A stretch of DNA of 64,000 nucleotides from CAVSJA01 sp963728145. GTDB taxonomy: Bacteria; Bacteroidota; Bacteroidia; Chitinophagales; Chitinophagaceae. The position numbers were made by a program, and so were the translations under genes. Under the pieces are notes generated by a model that was given only the letters and a program-made list of their open reading frames with translations, had not been told where the DNA came from and did not search any database. Each line of letters begins with the position of its first letter. The first letter of the stretch is position 1. The DNA is taken from contig CAVSJA010000006.1 in assembly GCA_963728145.1 (NCBI GenBank), forward strand, positions 868,001 through 932,000. The letters are read 5' to 3'. Below, piece by piece: positions 9,530 to 18,286 of the stretch.

Positions 9530-12484
9530 ATGAGCATGCGGAAAAAATTAATCTTGATAATCTTTACACTTACTGTTTGCGGTTGCCTGCCAGTTCTTTC
9601 TCAAAAAACCAAGCCTTACTCTTCTGAAATAATCATTGCGGGGAATGCAACGCATATCGGTAGAATAACAAAGGATTCTATACTGGTAGCAAAAGGAAGC
9701 ACTTATTCTTTCACTGTGGATACGCCTGAAGATAGTGGCCTTGTGATAACTTCAACAACGGCAAAGCACCTGTTAACCCAGATCGCTTCATTGGATGGAT
9801 CCGTCCAGCAATATTCCATATCCGATAAGAACAGCAGCAAAAAACCTGATGATAAACTTTTAGCAGGTGATCGACTGATGGTAGTATCTCAGGATGGACA
9901 ATCCCGTAGAATGTATCATATAGGTGTCGAATCAATGGGGCTTGGAGGAAGACTTGTTCTCGACAGAAAAGAAAAAACCGTCAAAACAGAATCGGACCTG
10001 ACCTTATACTTCTCTGCGGGACAAAGAACACCCAATGCAACGGTGAAAATCTTTTTCCCTGCGGGTATCAATTTAACTGCGGATAATACAACAGTCAATG
10101 TAATCGGAAGAGGCGCAGTAAAGTTAAAAGATCTCGCTACGCAATCGATCGGAAGAGTAGGAGGCAATTATCCCTATCATAAAGTAGGAAATTACTCCAT
10201 CTCGAAAACAAAAGATGGAGGGACCCTGCTCCTTTTCAAACATCTTGACCTAAGACCTGCCAATGGTCCAGATCTTGTCGTAGTGGTGAAAAATGTCAGG
10301 ATGAATAAAACCGGAAAATATATTTTCAAAGCAAATTATACCACAGCAAAACCTGAAGTCTTGACCAGTCCGGGAACAGGATCAGAAACCGCGGCGCTTC
10401 TTGTCCGGAATAAGATCGCCGATTTTGAAAGGGTGACTGATAAAAACCTTCATTATAGAGAATCGTCGGACACCTACACACAAGTGAGTTTCAAATGGAG
10501 CCGGATTGAAGGAAGTTCTGCTATTCAATTACTACAATCAATTGATAAGGGTAAATCCTGGTCTCTTACTAGTGCCCTTATCGATTCTAATAAAGCTACG
10601 GCTCTTGTTTCAGGATTGAAACCTGATAAACTGTATAGTTTTAAACTATCGGTAAAAGGCGGGGAACATAAAGGATTATCAAATACGGTTTTTTTCTATT
10701 CAGGAAAAATGGATATTAAGAGTTTTGGAATTGTTGCCGATGGCAAAGACGACAATACGGATAAGATCAACGAGGCGATCACGTATATGAATGAAATTGG
10801 CGGCGGCACTCTCTTATTCAGCATCGGAGAATATAATGTCCGGACAATTCATTTAAAGTCTAACGTTTACCTCTACCTGTCTAAAGGAGCAACGATCAGA
10901 GCCATAAAAGGTGCCGATGCACCCGAATCGACCTGGTTCAGTGATAAGAAATATCGCTCTGGACTTTCTCCAACAGATACTGGACCTTATGCTGATCCGG
11001 AGAATTACCTTACCAAGCAGGATGTAGGTCATCACTATTTTCGAAATAGCATGTTCTTCGGCGAACGGCTCGATAATGTTAAGATAATTGGAAACGGCTA
11101 TATCACAGGCAACGGCAACCTGGTGACAGGTGATAATGTGATGAGGAACGCTCCCGATAACCGGTCTGATAAAATGTTCACCTTTAAACTTTGCACTAAC
11201 CTGGAGATTGGCGGAATTCACCGGGAAGAAGATCTATGGTATGATTCCGTCAGGGACGAGCCCTATTATATTTTGAAGGACGGATCAAAGGATTTCAACA
11301 CGGAAAACATGTTGCAAATTGATCGTGGCGGGCATTTTGTTCTGTTAGCAACGGGGACCGACAACATAAATGTTCACAACACTTATTTCGCAAAACAACA
11401 GCAGACAAATGCAAGGGATATTTATGATTTCATGGCCTGTAATAACGTAACAGCATTCAATATTTATTCGAAAGTGAGCTCTGATGATATTATTAAGCCA
11501 GGTTCTGATTGTTCACTTGGCTTTACCCGCCCAGCACGTAATTACAAGGTTAGGAATGTTATTGGTGACACTAATTGTAATCTTTTCCAGATAGGTTCTG
11601 AGACTGCAGATGATATTACTGATATCCATGTAGATAATATCTATGTATTGGGCGCGAATAAGGCAGGGTTCTCCATTTCTACCAACGACGGTGCACATAT
11701 TAAGGATATTCACCTGAACTGCGGGCATACGGGTAAGATCCATTCCCGTTCAAAAATTCTAAGGGCTTACGCTCCTTTCTTTATTTCCATTTCCAATCGT
11801 GGCCGTATTTTAGGTGCGAAAGCCACCAGGTTCAAATTCAAAGAAGATACAGTAAAACATGATGAACTGCTGGTAACAAATGTCAATATCGGGTTGGTTG
11901 AAAATATAATTATTAATGGTATTGACGTGTTGGAAGTATACGCCGGGAGTTCCTTTTCCGGGAAAAAGGAAAGATGGAAATCTTATGACGGCAGTCAACG
12001 AAGAGCGACTCCAATCATTGCTGGTTATAAACTTCCAGATTCATCTTCCGTTGAAGGTGGGTTGAACTTTAAGCTTCCCAATGGACAACATACTGGTTAT
12101 GTCAGAAACGTCAGCTTTAATGATGTCAATATTCTGGTCAAAGGTGGAAATCCCTTATCTGATACCTCGGCCAATCCACCCGAGCTGGGAGTAGGACAAT
12201 ACAATGCTTCAAATCTCAAACTCCAGCCTTCCTATGGACTCTGGGCAAGACATGTACAGGGACTTACGGTTAAAGATTGCAGCTTCAACTATGAAAGAAC
12301 TGATGGCAGATATGTTTTGTTCCTGGACGATGTCATTGGCGCATCGATTTCCGGAATAAAAATGGTAAAGGCAAAAGAAAATGACGCAGTGATCAAACTA
12401 AAGAACTCAACAGCTATATCGGTTGAGAATGCCGTTTATTTCCAGGAGATATGGGGCAAATCCTCGACTGTATTTCAACGATAA
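9530..12484 (+). CDS. Large secreted GH28-like right-handed beta-helix enzyme with FN3 domain
   Basis: 984 residues with a signal peptide over about residues 1-26 (start ATG 9530, or in-frame ATG 9536). An N-terminal beta-rich region comes first, then a fibronectin-III-like segment (about 300-395, YSFKLSVKGGEHKGLSNTVFF). The catalytic beta-helix starts at IKSFGIVADGKDDNTDKINEAI, the classic entry strand of GH28/pectate-lyase-3 proteins. The SSDDIIKPGSD segment retains the paired acidic residues used by GH28 hydrolases, and FQIGSETADDI matches the later conserved strand. GH28 enzymes hydrolyse alpha-galacturonosyl or rhamnogalacturonan linkages by inversion. The length is about twice a normal GH28, because of the N-terminal domains. 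Exact substrate is unknown. Confidence 0.82.
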   Translation: MSMRKKLILIIFTLTVCGCLPVLSQKTKPYSSEIIIAGNATHIGRITKDSILVAKGSTYSFTVDTPEDSGLVITSTTAKHLLTQIASLDGSVQQYSISDKNSSKKPDDKLLAGDRLMVVSQDGQSRRMYHIGVESMGLGGRLVLDRKEKTVKTESDLTLYFSAGQRTPNATVKIFFPAGINLTADNTTVNVIGRGAVKLKDLATQSIGRVGGNYPYHKVGNYSISKTKDGGTLLLFKHLDLRPANGPDLVVVVKNVRMNKTGKYIFKANYTTAKPEVLTSPGTGSETAALLVRNKIADFERVTDKNLHYRESSDTYTQVSFKWSRIEGSSAIQLLQSIDKGKSWSLTSALIDSNKATALVSGLKPDKLYSFKLSVKGGEHKGLSNTVFFYSGKMDIKSFGIVADGKDDNTDKINEAITYMNEIGGGTLLFSIGEYNVRTIHLKSNVYLYLSKGATIRAIKGADAPESTWFSDKKYRSGLSPTDTGPYADPENYLTKQDVGHHYFRNSMFFGERLDNVKIIGNGYITGNGNLVTGDNVMRNAPDNRSDKMFTFKLCTNLEIGGIHREEDLWYDSVRDEPYYILKDGSKDFNTENMLQIDRGGHFVLLATGTDNINVHNTYFAKQQQTNARDIYDFMACNNVTAFNIYSKVSSDDIIKPGSDCSLGFTRPARNYKVRNVIGDTNCNLFQIGSETADDITDIHVDNIYVLGANKAGFSISTNDGAHIKDIHLNCGHTGKIHSRSKILRAYAPFFISISNRGRILGAKATRFKFKEDTVKHDELLVTNVNIGLVENIIINGIDVLEVYAGSSFSGKKERWKSYDGSQRRATPIIAGYKLPDSSSVEGGLNFKLPNGQHTGYVRNVSFNDVNILVKGGNPLSDTSANPPELGVGQYNASNLKLQPSYGLWARHVQGLTVKDCSFNYERTDGRYVLFLDDVIGASISGIKMVKAKENDAVIKLKNSTAISVENAVYFQEIWGKSSTVFQR

Positions 12485-12505
12485 GATGATCAATTACGGA
12501 GAGTC

Positions 12506-14584
12506 TCAGAGTATTATTTTTAATGTTCCTCCTTCCTTGATTGTATATTTCTTTTCCTGCTGATCTTTTTTAATGGTGATCTCTAATATACCTGGCGCGG
12601 ATCTTTTCACCTCCAGGTCAAATACATTTCCGAACGAATGCATATTTCGCAAGGCCATAGAATTCCAGGTAACAGGTAAACGCGGCGTACAATTAAAGCT
12701 GTTAAAACTTAGCGGTCGCATTCCAAACATCCCTTCTGTATAAATGCGACAATACAAACCACTTTCAGCCGATAGATGCCGTTGATTGCCTTCGGGGTAG
12801 GCTTCCACTGCATATGGCACATGTTCTCCTAACAGTCTTCGCTTAGAATAATACCGTAAAAAGGTCAGCGCATTTTCGGTTTCACCTGCCGCGAACACGC
12901 CCCGTAAGCCATAAAGGGTAGAACGATCCCAGAATGTTTTGTGACCTGCAAGGGAAGCCAGTCCATCTTCGGTCCATAAACGGGGTGAGAATAACGCAGC
13001 GATCGTACCTTCTTTTCGATCAAAAATATCTACTGTTAATGGAGTGGTTATCCATGCACGTAAGGTATCATTGCCCTTGTAGTAGCGATAAGTATCAAAT
13101 CCTTCAACTGTTGCGCCAAAATACTTTTCAATATTTGTCCTAATCTGTCTGGTATCCTTCTCATAGTTTTTTATTAATTCCGGGGATTTATTTAATAGTT
13201 TACCCAGGAGTGCCGCAGACAGCAGGGCGTCATAGTAAAGTGAGCTGGTATTGAGATTTGCCTTTCCTGCAGGAAACCGGTTTTCCAGTTCATCGCTATT
13301 GGAGAATACAACACCGTCCTCGTTGATATTGCGCTTAAGATATTCAAGACACCATTCGATCAATGGCCAAAGTACCATTGCAGAATCTTTATTTCCATAA
13401 GCCAGCGCAAACCGGCCTGCCCCGTAAGCAATCATTGCCATATCTCCCCGATCTTTTGCGCCATGCCAGGTTCCATCACCCTGATCAATAATCGAACTTG
13501 GAATGGGTTTATAGTCCGGGTTCATATAACGCGCAAACAAACGAAATGAATTCATCACGGATTTATTACCTGTTTCATCTCCCAAAAAAGCGAAGAAAGG
13601 ATTCACATATTCGGCCTGGTCATTTGCCCAGATCGCAGCATAATAACGCAAGCCACCCGGACCATGCATTAGCCCGCCCTTGGTATCATAAATACTCTCT
13701 GTGCTGCGGATTTTGGCAAAATCAAACATAGTGTTCAATACGGTTTCGGGAGTTTCCAGACGCAAAAGAGATATAATGTCTTTGACACGATCCTTTCTCG
13801 CTTTTTCTTCTAAGAAAATGTCGGGAACTATTATGGGCTCGTCGCCGCGCACTGCCTGATAGCTGATGGCAAACTGAATGGAATCATTCGGCGCCAGCGA
13901 TTTTTCACCGGCATTGATTGTGGAAATAATAAATTTATGTGGACCTTCTTTCATCCTGTTGGCGGATGGAGCTGTTTCTTTTCTCAGCCATTCCATCTCA
14001 ACTTTCAGGGCTTGCTTTCCGGTATTGATAAAAATCAGCTTCTCGATTGCAAGGGGTTTATCTACTGAAGGGAAAAAACTCCGCTTTAGAAGTATATTTT
14101 TATCTCTGCCAATCACGCTATGCACTTCCATGATCCCATTTTGCCTGATAAATAGAACAGTTTCCGGTTGATCGTTTGCAACTGCAGCATTGTATACGCC
14201 GGCTTTCAACAGGCGATCATTGATAAGTATCCGGGGCAGGTCTCCATCATTAACATTGTAAGTGAGATGAGCAATTGTTCTTTGTGGCAGCAGCCGATAA
14301 GTTGGGAAAACGATCGTTCTTACAAAACTGGATTTGCCGCTACTATCCACTCCATATTGCATCCAAAGCGAAACTTTCTTGCCACTCATTTCAATATGAT
14401 CAGAATGAGGCAGACGACCATCAATCTTCCACTCAATGCTTCCATCCGGTTGAATAGTCCAGCGATCAATTTGTGAAGGAAGACTATATGATTGGGCAAC
14501 CGACCACAAACTTGTCCAACTGAAGAATAAAACAATTGATAATTTTATGAGCGGTCTCGTTTTTAACTTAGGCGAATTCTGCAT
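12506..14584 (-). CDS. Secreted putative six-hairpin ((alpha/alpha)6) glycosidase, family unassigned
   Basis: I choose ATG 14584 (MQNSPKLKTRPLIKL), directly before a signal peptide ending SLWSVAQ, giving about 692 residues; the frame extends up to 14635. The first 270 residues look like a beta-sandwich. The C-terminal half is helical and aromatic-rich, with WANDQAEYVNPFFAFLGD, DQGDGTWHGAKDRGDMAMIAYG, FWDRSTLYGLRGVFAAGE and YPEGNQRHLSAESGLYCRIYTEGMFG. That pattern of repeated D/E-containing hairpins resembles six-hairpin glycosidases such as the GH78/GH95/GH127 type, but I cannot place it in a numbered family. It is divergent from, and probably co-regulated with, the beta-helix gene at 14761. 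Fold is moderately sure; activity is unknown. Confidence 0.6.
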   Translation of the reverse strand: MQNSPKLKTRPLIKLSIVLFFSWTSLWSVAQSYSLPSQIDRWTIQPDGSIEWKIDGRLPHSDHIEMSGKKVSLWMQYGVDSSGKSSFVRTIVFPTYRLLPQRTIAHLTYNVNDGDLPRILINDRLLKAGVYNAAVANDQPETVLFIRQNGIMEVHSVIGRDKNILLKRSFFPSVDKPLAIEKLIFINTGKQALKVEMEWLRKETAPSANRMKEGPHKFIISTINAGEKSLAPNDSIQFAISYQAVRGDEPIIVPDIFLEEKARKDRVKDIISLLRLETPETVLNTMFDFAKIRSTESIYDTKGGLMHGPGGLRYYAAIWANDQAEYVNPFFAFLGDETGNKSVMNSFRLFARYMNPDYKPIPSSIIDQGDGTWHGAKDRGDMAMIAYGAGRFALAYGNKDSAMVLWPLIEWCLEYLKRNINEDGVVFSNSDELENRFPAGKANLNTSSLYYDALLSAALLGKLLNKSPELIKNYEKDTRQIRTNIEKYFGATVEGFDTYRYYKGNDTLRAWITTPLTVDIFDRKEGTIAALFSPRLWTEDGLASLAGHKTFWDRSTLYGLRGVFAAGETENALTFLRYYSKRRLLGEHVPYAVEAYPEGNQRHLSAESGLYCRIYTEGMFGMRPLSFNSFNCTPRLPVTWNSMALRNMHSFGNVFDLEVKRSAPGILEITIKKDQQEKKYTIKEGGTLKIIL

Positions 14585-14666
14585 GGGTGTAATCATCATT
14601 ATAGTAGTACAATATATACTAAGTTCTCCTGTCATGATATCTATCCGATTGCGGTCTTGGCAAACT

Positions 14667-14685
14667 ATTCAACAATTCTGGCATC
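14667..14685. promoter_or_regulatory. Recurring element, copy C (ATTCAACAATTCTGGCATC)
   Basis: Matches copies A and B at most positions. It lies in the 176-bp divergent region, 83 bp from the minus-strand start (14584) and 76 bp before the plus-strand start (14761), so it could serve both genes. Confidence 0.4.
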
Positions 14686-14760
14686 TGCATTCACTAATCT
14701 CAGAAAAGTCGGAAATTATGCATGGATTCTAGGCCTATTAATGAAAATCTGATTAATACT

Positions 14761-16290
14761 ATGCGGTCTACTTTTAAAATACTTGCATCCGTCGTTCTCA
14801 CCATTTTTATTTTTTCCTTTCAACCCCCTTCAGCGAAATGGGAATCAAAATTTATCAAGTTGGATAAAAATGGTTTGCTGAAATATATTCCAGATGAAAA
14901 GGGCAATATAATTCCAGATTTTAGCCGGGTTGGATATTATGGTGGCGATTTACCAATTCCAAATATAGCTGTCGTTAAAACGATCAACGCGAATCCAGAT
15001 GGAAACAGTGAAAAAATCATTCAATCTGCTATTGATGAAGTTTCGAAAAGGAAATTGGGAAAGAACGGTTTCAGGGGCGCCATCTTGTTGAAGAAAGGGA
15101 CTTATCGTATTGCAGAAGATATTCGAATAAATGCAAGTGGCATTGTGTTGCGTGGTGAGGGGAATGATAGCAATGGTACACGTTTGGTGGCTCTATCTAA
15201 AAAACAGGTTTCTCTTATCAATGTAAGTGGGAAAGGTAATATTTCGGAAGTAAAAGGTACCCGGGTGAAGATCACAGATCCTTATGTAGCTGTTGGCTCT
15301 TTTTCGTTTAATGTAAGCTCAGCTACAGGTTTCAAGTCAGGCGACAAGATTATTTTATTTCGACCAGGTACAGAACAATGGATAAAGGATTTAAAAATGG
15401 ATCAGATAGAAGATAGGGGAGGCACCCGTCAATGGCAGGCTAAGGAATATGATTTGCAGTTTGAAAGAGTTATTACCCATATCCAGGGCAAAAAAATCCA
15501 TATCGATAATCCTGTCGTGATGCCAATGGAATCTATTTATGGTGGAGGGGAGATCTATAAATACAGTTTTGAGGGCAGGATTTCAAATGTAGGTATTGAA
15601 AACATTTATCTCGAATCGGAATTTGAAACAGACACTTCAGAAAACCACGCGTGGGATGCAATTGCATTTAACCGGATTGAACAGGGTTGGGTCCGTAACG
15701 TGAATGCGAAATACTTTGGATTTAGTTGTGTAAATCTTGGAAGTCTTTCGAAAAATATTTCAGTCCTGAGCAGCGGCTGCTTTGATCATAAATCTGTGAT
15801 AACGGGAAGCAGAAGATATTCTTTCAATAATAATGGCCAGCTCAATTTGTTTATGAATTGCCGTACTACTGATGGTAGACATGACTACGTCACAGGCGCT
15901 CGAACACTCGGCCCAAATGTTTTTTACAATTGTACTTCTTCAAAAACACATGCCGATATCGGTCCTCATCATCGTTGGTCTGCCGGTACTTTATACGACA
16001 ACATTACCACAGATGGCGAGATCAATATACAGGATCGCGGAAATTGGGGCAGCGGACATGGTTGGGCAGGGGTAACTCAAATTGTTTGGAATTGTAAGGT
16101 GAAAAGGGCAGCCATACAAAGTCCATGGGTATCGGGAAAGAATTATTGCATAGGCATGAAAGGCGAAAAATATGCAGGCCGTTTGCAAGGAAGACCGGAA
16201 GGGGACTGGGAGGGACAGAACCAGGACGGTCTTGAGCCAGTTTCTTTATACCTCACGCAATTGAAAACAAGACGAACTCGATCCCGATAG
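14761..16290 (+). CDS. Secreted right-handed beta-helix protein, putative polysaccharide lyase (paralogue of 24687-26246)
   Basis: The start is set at ATG 14761 (MRSTFKILASVVLTIF), which opens a signal peptide; the frame reaches back to 14722. About 509 residues. After the mature N terminus (FIKLDKNGLLKYIPDEKGNIIPDFSRVGY) comes KIIQSAIDEV and AILLKKGTYRI, the entry to a beta-helix, then a repeated strand region. It shares a C-terminal signature with the protein at 24687: an H-x-RW motif, an RG-x2-GSGHGW motif and WNCK. Conserved His, Arg and Trp in these positions suggest catalysis or sugar binding. I do not recognise a named lyase family. It is followed 50 bp later by a GH28 gene, probably the same operon. 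Confidence 0.65.
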   Translation: MRSTFKILASVVLTIFIFSFQPPSAKWESKFIKLDKNGLLKYIPDEKGNIIPDFSRVGYYGGDLPIPNIAVVKTINANPDGNSEKIIQSAIDEVSKRKLGKNGFRGAILLKKGTYRIAEDIRINASGIVLRGEGNDSNGTRLVALSKKQVSLINVSGKGNISEVKGTRVKITDPYVAVGSFSFNVSSATGFKSGDKIILFRPGTEQWIKDLKMDQIEDRGGTRQWQAKEYDLQFERVITHIQGKKIHIDNPVVMPMESIYGGGEIYKYSFEGRISNVGIENIYLESEFETDTSENHAWDAIAFNRIEQGWVRNVNAKYFGFSCVNLGSLSKNISVLSSGCFDHKSVITGSRRYSFNNNGQLNLFMNCRTTDGRHDYVTGARTLGPNVFYNCTSSKTHADIGPHHRWSAGTLYDNITTDGEINIQDRGNWGSGHGWAGVTQIVWNCKVKRAAIQSPWVSGKNYCIGMKGEKYAGRLQGRPEGDWEGQNQDGLEPVSLYLTQLKTRRTRSR

Positions 16291-16340
16291 ACAATTAGAT
16301 ATATCCAGTGGGTTAGAACAAACTGTATTAACTATCGTAT

Positions 16341-18032
16341 ATGGAATTTAATTCTTCAATTTCCCGTCGCCAATGGCTGGGAAAAGTTTCTGTTCCTGCG
16401 CTTGCTGCGGGAGCAGCAATGATCAGTTCCGAAGCAAATGCAGCTCCCCACAAAAATGGGAAAGTTGATAACTTGTTAGGCGCTCGAATTTACAATGTTC
16501 GTGACCACGGCGCTAAGGGTGATGGAAAAACGTTGGATACGGCCGCAATACAATCAGCTATTGACAAATGTTATAATGATCAGGGCGGCACGGTATTGAT
16601 TCCGTCAGGTGATTTTCTTTCGGGTACGCTTGAATTGAAATCAAATGTTACGCTGCATATCGCTGCGTCCGGAAAATTATTGGGGAGTCCTGAAAGAAAA
16701 GACTATACAGCAGGCAAGGGAGTTCCTCCGGGAAATGGCAATATTGTTTTTTTGTACGCGGTAAATAGTCAAAATATTTCGATAGAAGGAAAAGGAACAG
16801 TGGACGGGAATGGACTCGCGTTTTATAATGGTAAAGGGGACAATACAGGCCCCGGGCAAAATGGTGTGGGTGGAAATTTTGATCGTCCGCACCTGGCCAT
16901 CTTTTATCAATGCACAAATCTTCGGTTGAACGATTTGTTTTTTACTGCCAGCGCCTATCATTGCTTTCGTATTCTAAGTTGCAAACAGGTCCATATTAAT
17001 GGAGTTAGGATTTACAATAGAGTGAACAGGAATAACGATGGATTTCATTTCAACAACAGCGAATATGTACACATCTCGAATTGCGATATACAATGCCAGG
17101 ACGATGCATGTGCATTGTTTGGCAGCAATAAATTTGTTACCATTAACAATTGTAGTTTCAGCACACGTTGGTCAATATTCAGGTTTGGTGGCGGTGAATC
17201 CAGGAATATTGCAATTACCAATTGCCTCATCTATGATACTTATGGTTGCCCGATAAAGATCAGTGCAGGAAGAGCGGCTATTGAGAATTTCACTTTCTCT
17301 AATATCATCATGCAGAATGTTACAGGTCCGATCGGCATTGGATTCAGTGGACCTTCAAACAACAATCAAAACAATGCAGCGCGAAATACGAGCAAGCCAT
17401 TTATCCGGAATATTGTATTCAATGCTATCCGTGCAACTGTTGTAGCCAAACCTATCGATCATCCTGATATACATTTTGGAGTCACCGTCAGAGAAGGAGA
17501 GAAGAATTCCTGTATCACCTTAAATGCTATGGGGGATTATTTTTTGGAGAATATTAGTTTTACTGATATTCATATTAAATATGCCGGCGGCGGAACTGCA
17601 GCACAGGCTGCCAAGCGGGATGTACCAAAAGTTGCGGCCGAATATTTTGGTGTATGGGATCCCGCCCCAGGCGGACCTCCTGCTTATGGCATGTATGCCC
17701 GCAATGTAAAAGGTCTTCATCTGCAGAACGTACGCTTTGAGTATGAAGAGAAGGATTCCAGGCCGGCAATGATTTTTGACAATGTAGAAGACGCGACAAT
17801 CATTGGATTAAAAGCCAAAGGAAGTGAGGATTCAGAGCTGATCAGATTTATTAATTCAAAGGATATTCTATTGACTGCTACAAAACTGCTTACATCATCT
17901 CCGATTTTTTTATTGGTTGAAGGATCTGACAGCCGGGACATCACCATTGATGGGGGAGATATAAAGAAAGCAAAACAATCACTCGTCCTGGATAGAGGAG
18001 CATTGAAAACTGCAGTGACAATGCGAGGATAA
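16341..18032 (+). CDS. GH28-family polygalacturonase-like hydrolase with Tat-type signal
   Basis: 563 residues. The N terminus SRRQWLGKVSVPALAAGAAM has the twin-arginine motif followed by a hydrophobic stretch ending near SEANA, so export by Tat is likely. The beta-helix entry YNVRDHGAKGDGKTLDTAAIQSAIDKC is diagnostic of GH28. RNNDGFHFNNS and DIQCQDDACALFGS supply the N-x-D and DD acidic residues of the active site. The usual GHG segment is replaced by a STRWSIFRFGGGESRN segment, so the substrate may differ from plain polygalacturonan. It lies 50 bp after the beta-helix gene and is followed directly by a terminator hairpin. Confidence 0.88.
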   Translation: MEFNSSISRRQWLGKVSVPALAAGAAMISSEANAAPHKNGKVDNLLGARIYNVRDHGAKGDGKTLDTAAIQSAIDKCYNDQGGTVLIPSGDFLSGTLELKSNVTLHIAASGKLLGSPERKDYTAGKGVPPGNGNIVFLYAVNSQNISIEGKGTVDGNGLAFYNGKGDNTGPGQNGVGGNFDRPHLAIFYQCTNLRLNDLFFTASAYHCFRILSCKQVHINGVRIYNRVNRNNDGFHFNNSEYVHISNCDIQCQDDACALFGSNKFVTINNCSFSTRWSIFRFGGGESRNIAITNCLIYDTYGCPIKISAGRAAIENFTFSNIIMQNVTGPIGIGFSGPSNNNQNNAARNTSKPFIRNIVFNAIRATVVAKPIDHPDIHFGVTVREGEKNSCITLNAMGDYFLENISFTDIHIKYAGGGTAAQAAKRDVPKVAAEYFGVWDPAPGGPPAYGMYARNVKGLHLQNVRFEYEEKDSRPAMIFDNVEDATIIGLKAKGSEDSELIRFINSKDILLTATKLLTSSPIFLLVEGSDSRDITIDGGDIKKAKQSLVLDRGALKTAVTMRG

Positions 18033-18034
18033 AA

Positions 18035-18062
18035 AAAGTACATCATAGAAGTGATGTACTTT
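18035..18062 (+). terminator. Terminator hairpin after the GH28 gene
   Basis: AAAGTACATCA and TGATGTACTTT form a perfect 11-bp stem around a TAGAAG loop, starting 3 bp after the stop codon. The trailing T-run is short and is part of the stem. Confidence 0.65.
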
Positions 18063-18198
18063 ACCATACTAACCATTATAACCTTAACCATTCCTATTCT
18101 TATTCTGAAGATTGCCTTCAGTTATCCTACTTTATTCATGGTATCGAATCCTCCGTCAATTGCACATCTTATTTTTAGAAATTAACAATAGCAGCAGG

Positions 18199-18230
18199 AA
18201 AACCAGTGATGTGATCATCACTGGTTTTGT
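18199..18230. terminator. Bidirectional terminator between convergent GH28 and susD1
   Basis: AAAACCAGTGATG and CATCACTGGTTTT form a perfect 13-bp stem with a TGAT loop and T-ends on both strands. It sits between two converging transcripts and can serve both. Confidence 0.8.
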
Positions 18231-18286
18231 TGCCCTCAGCTAACTGCCTGCTGCTTGCTGTATAAGAGAAAATTTATAACCATTGT

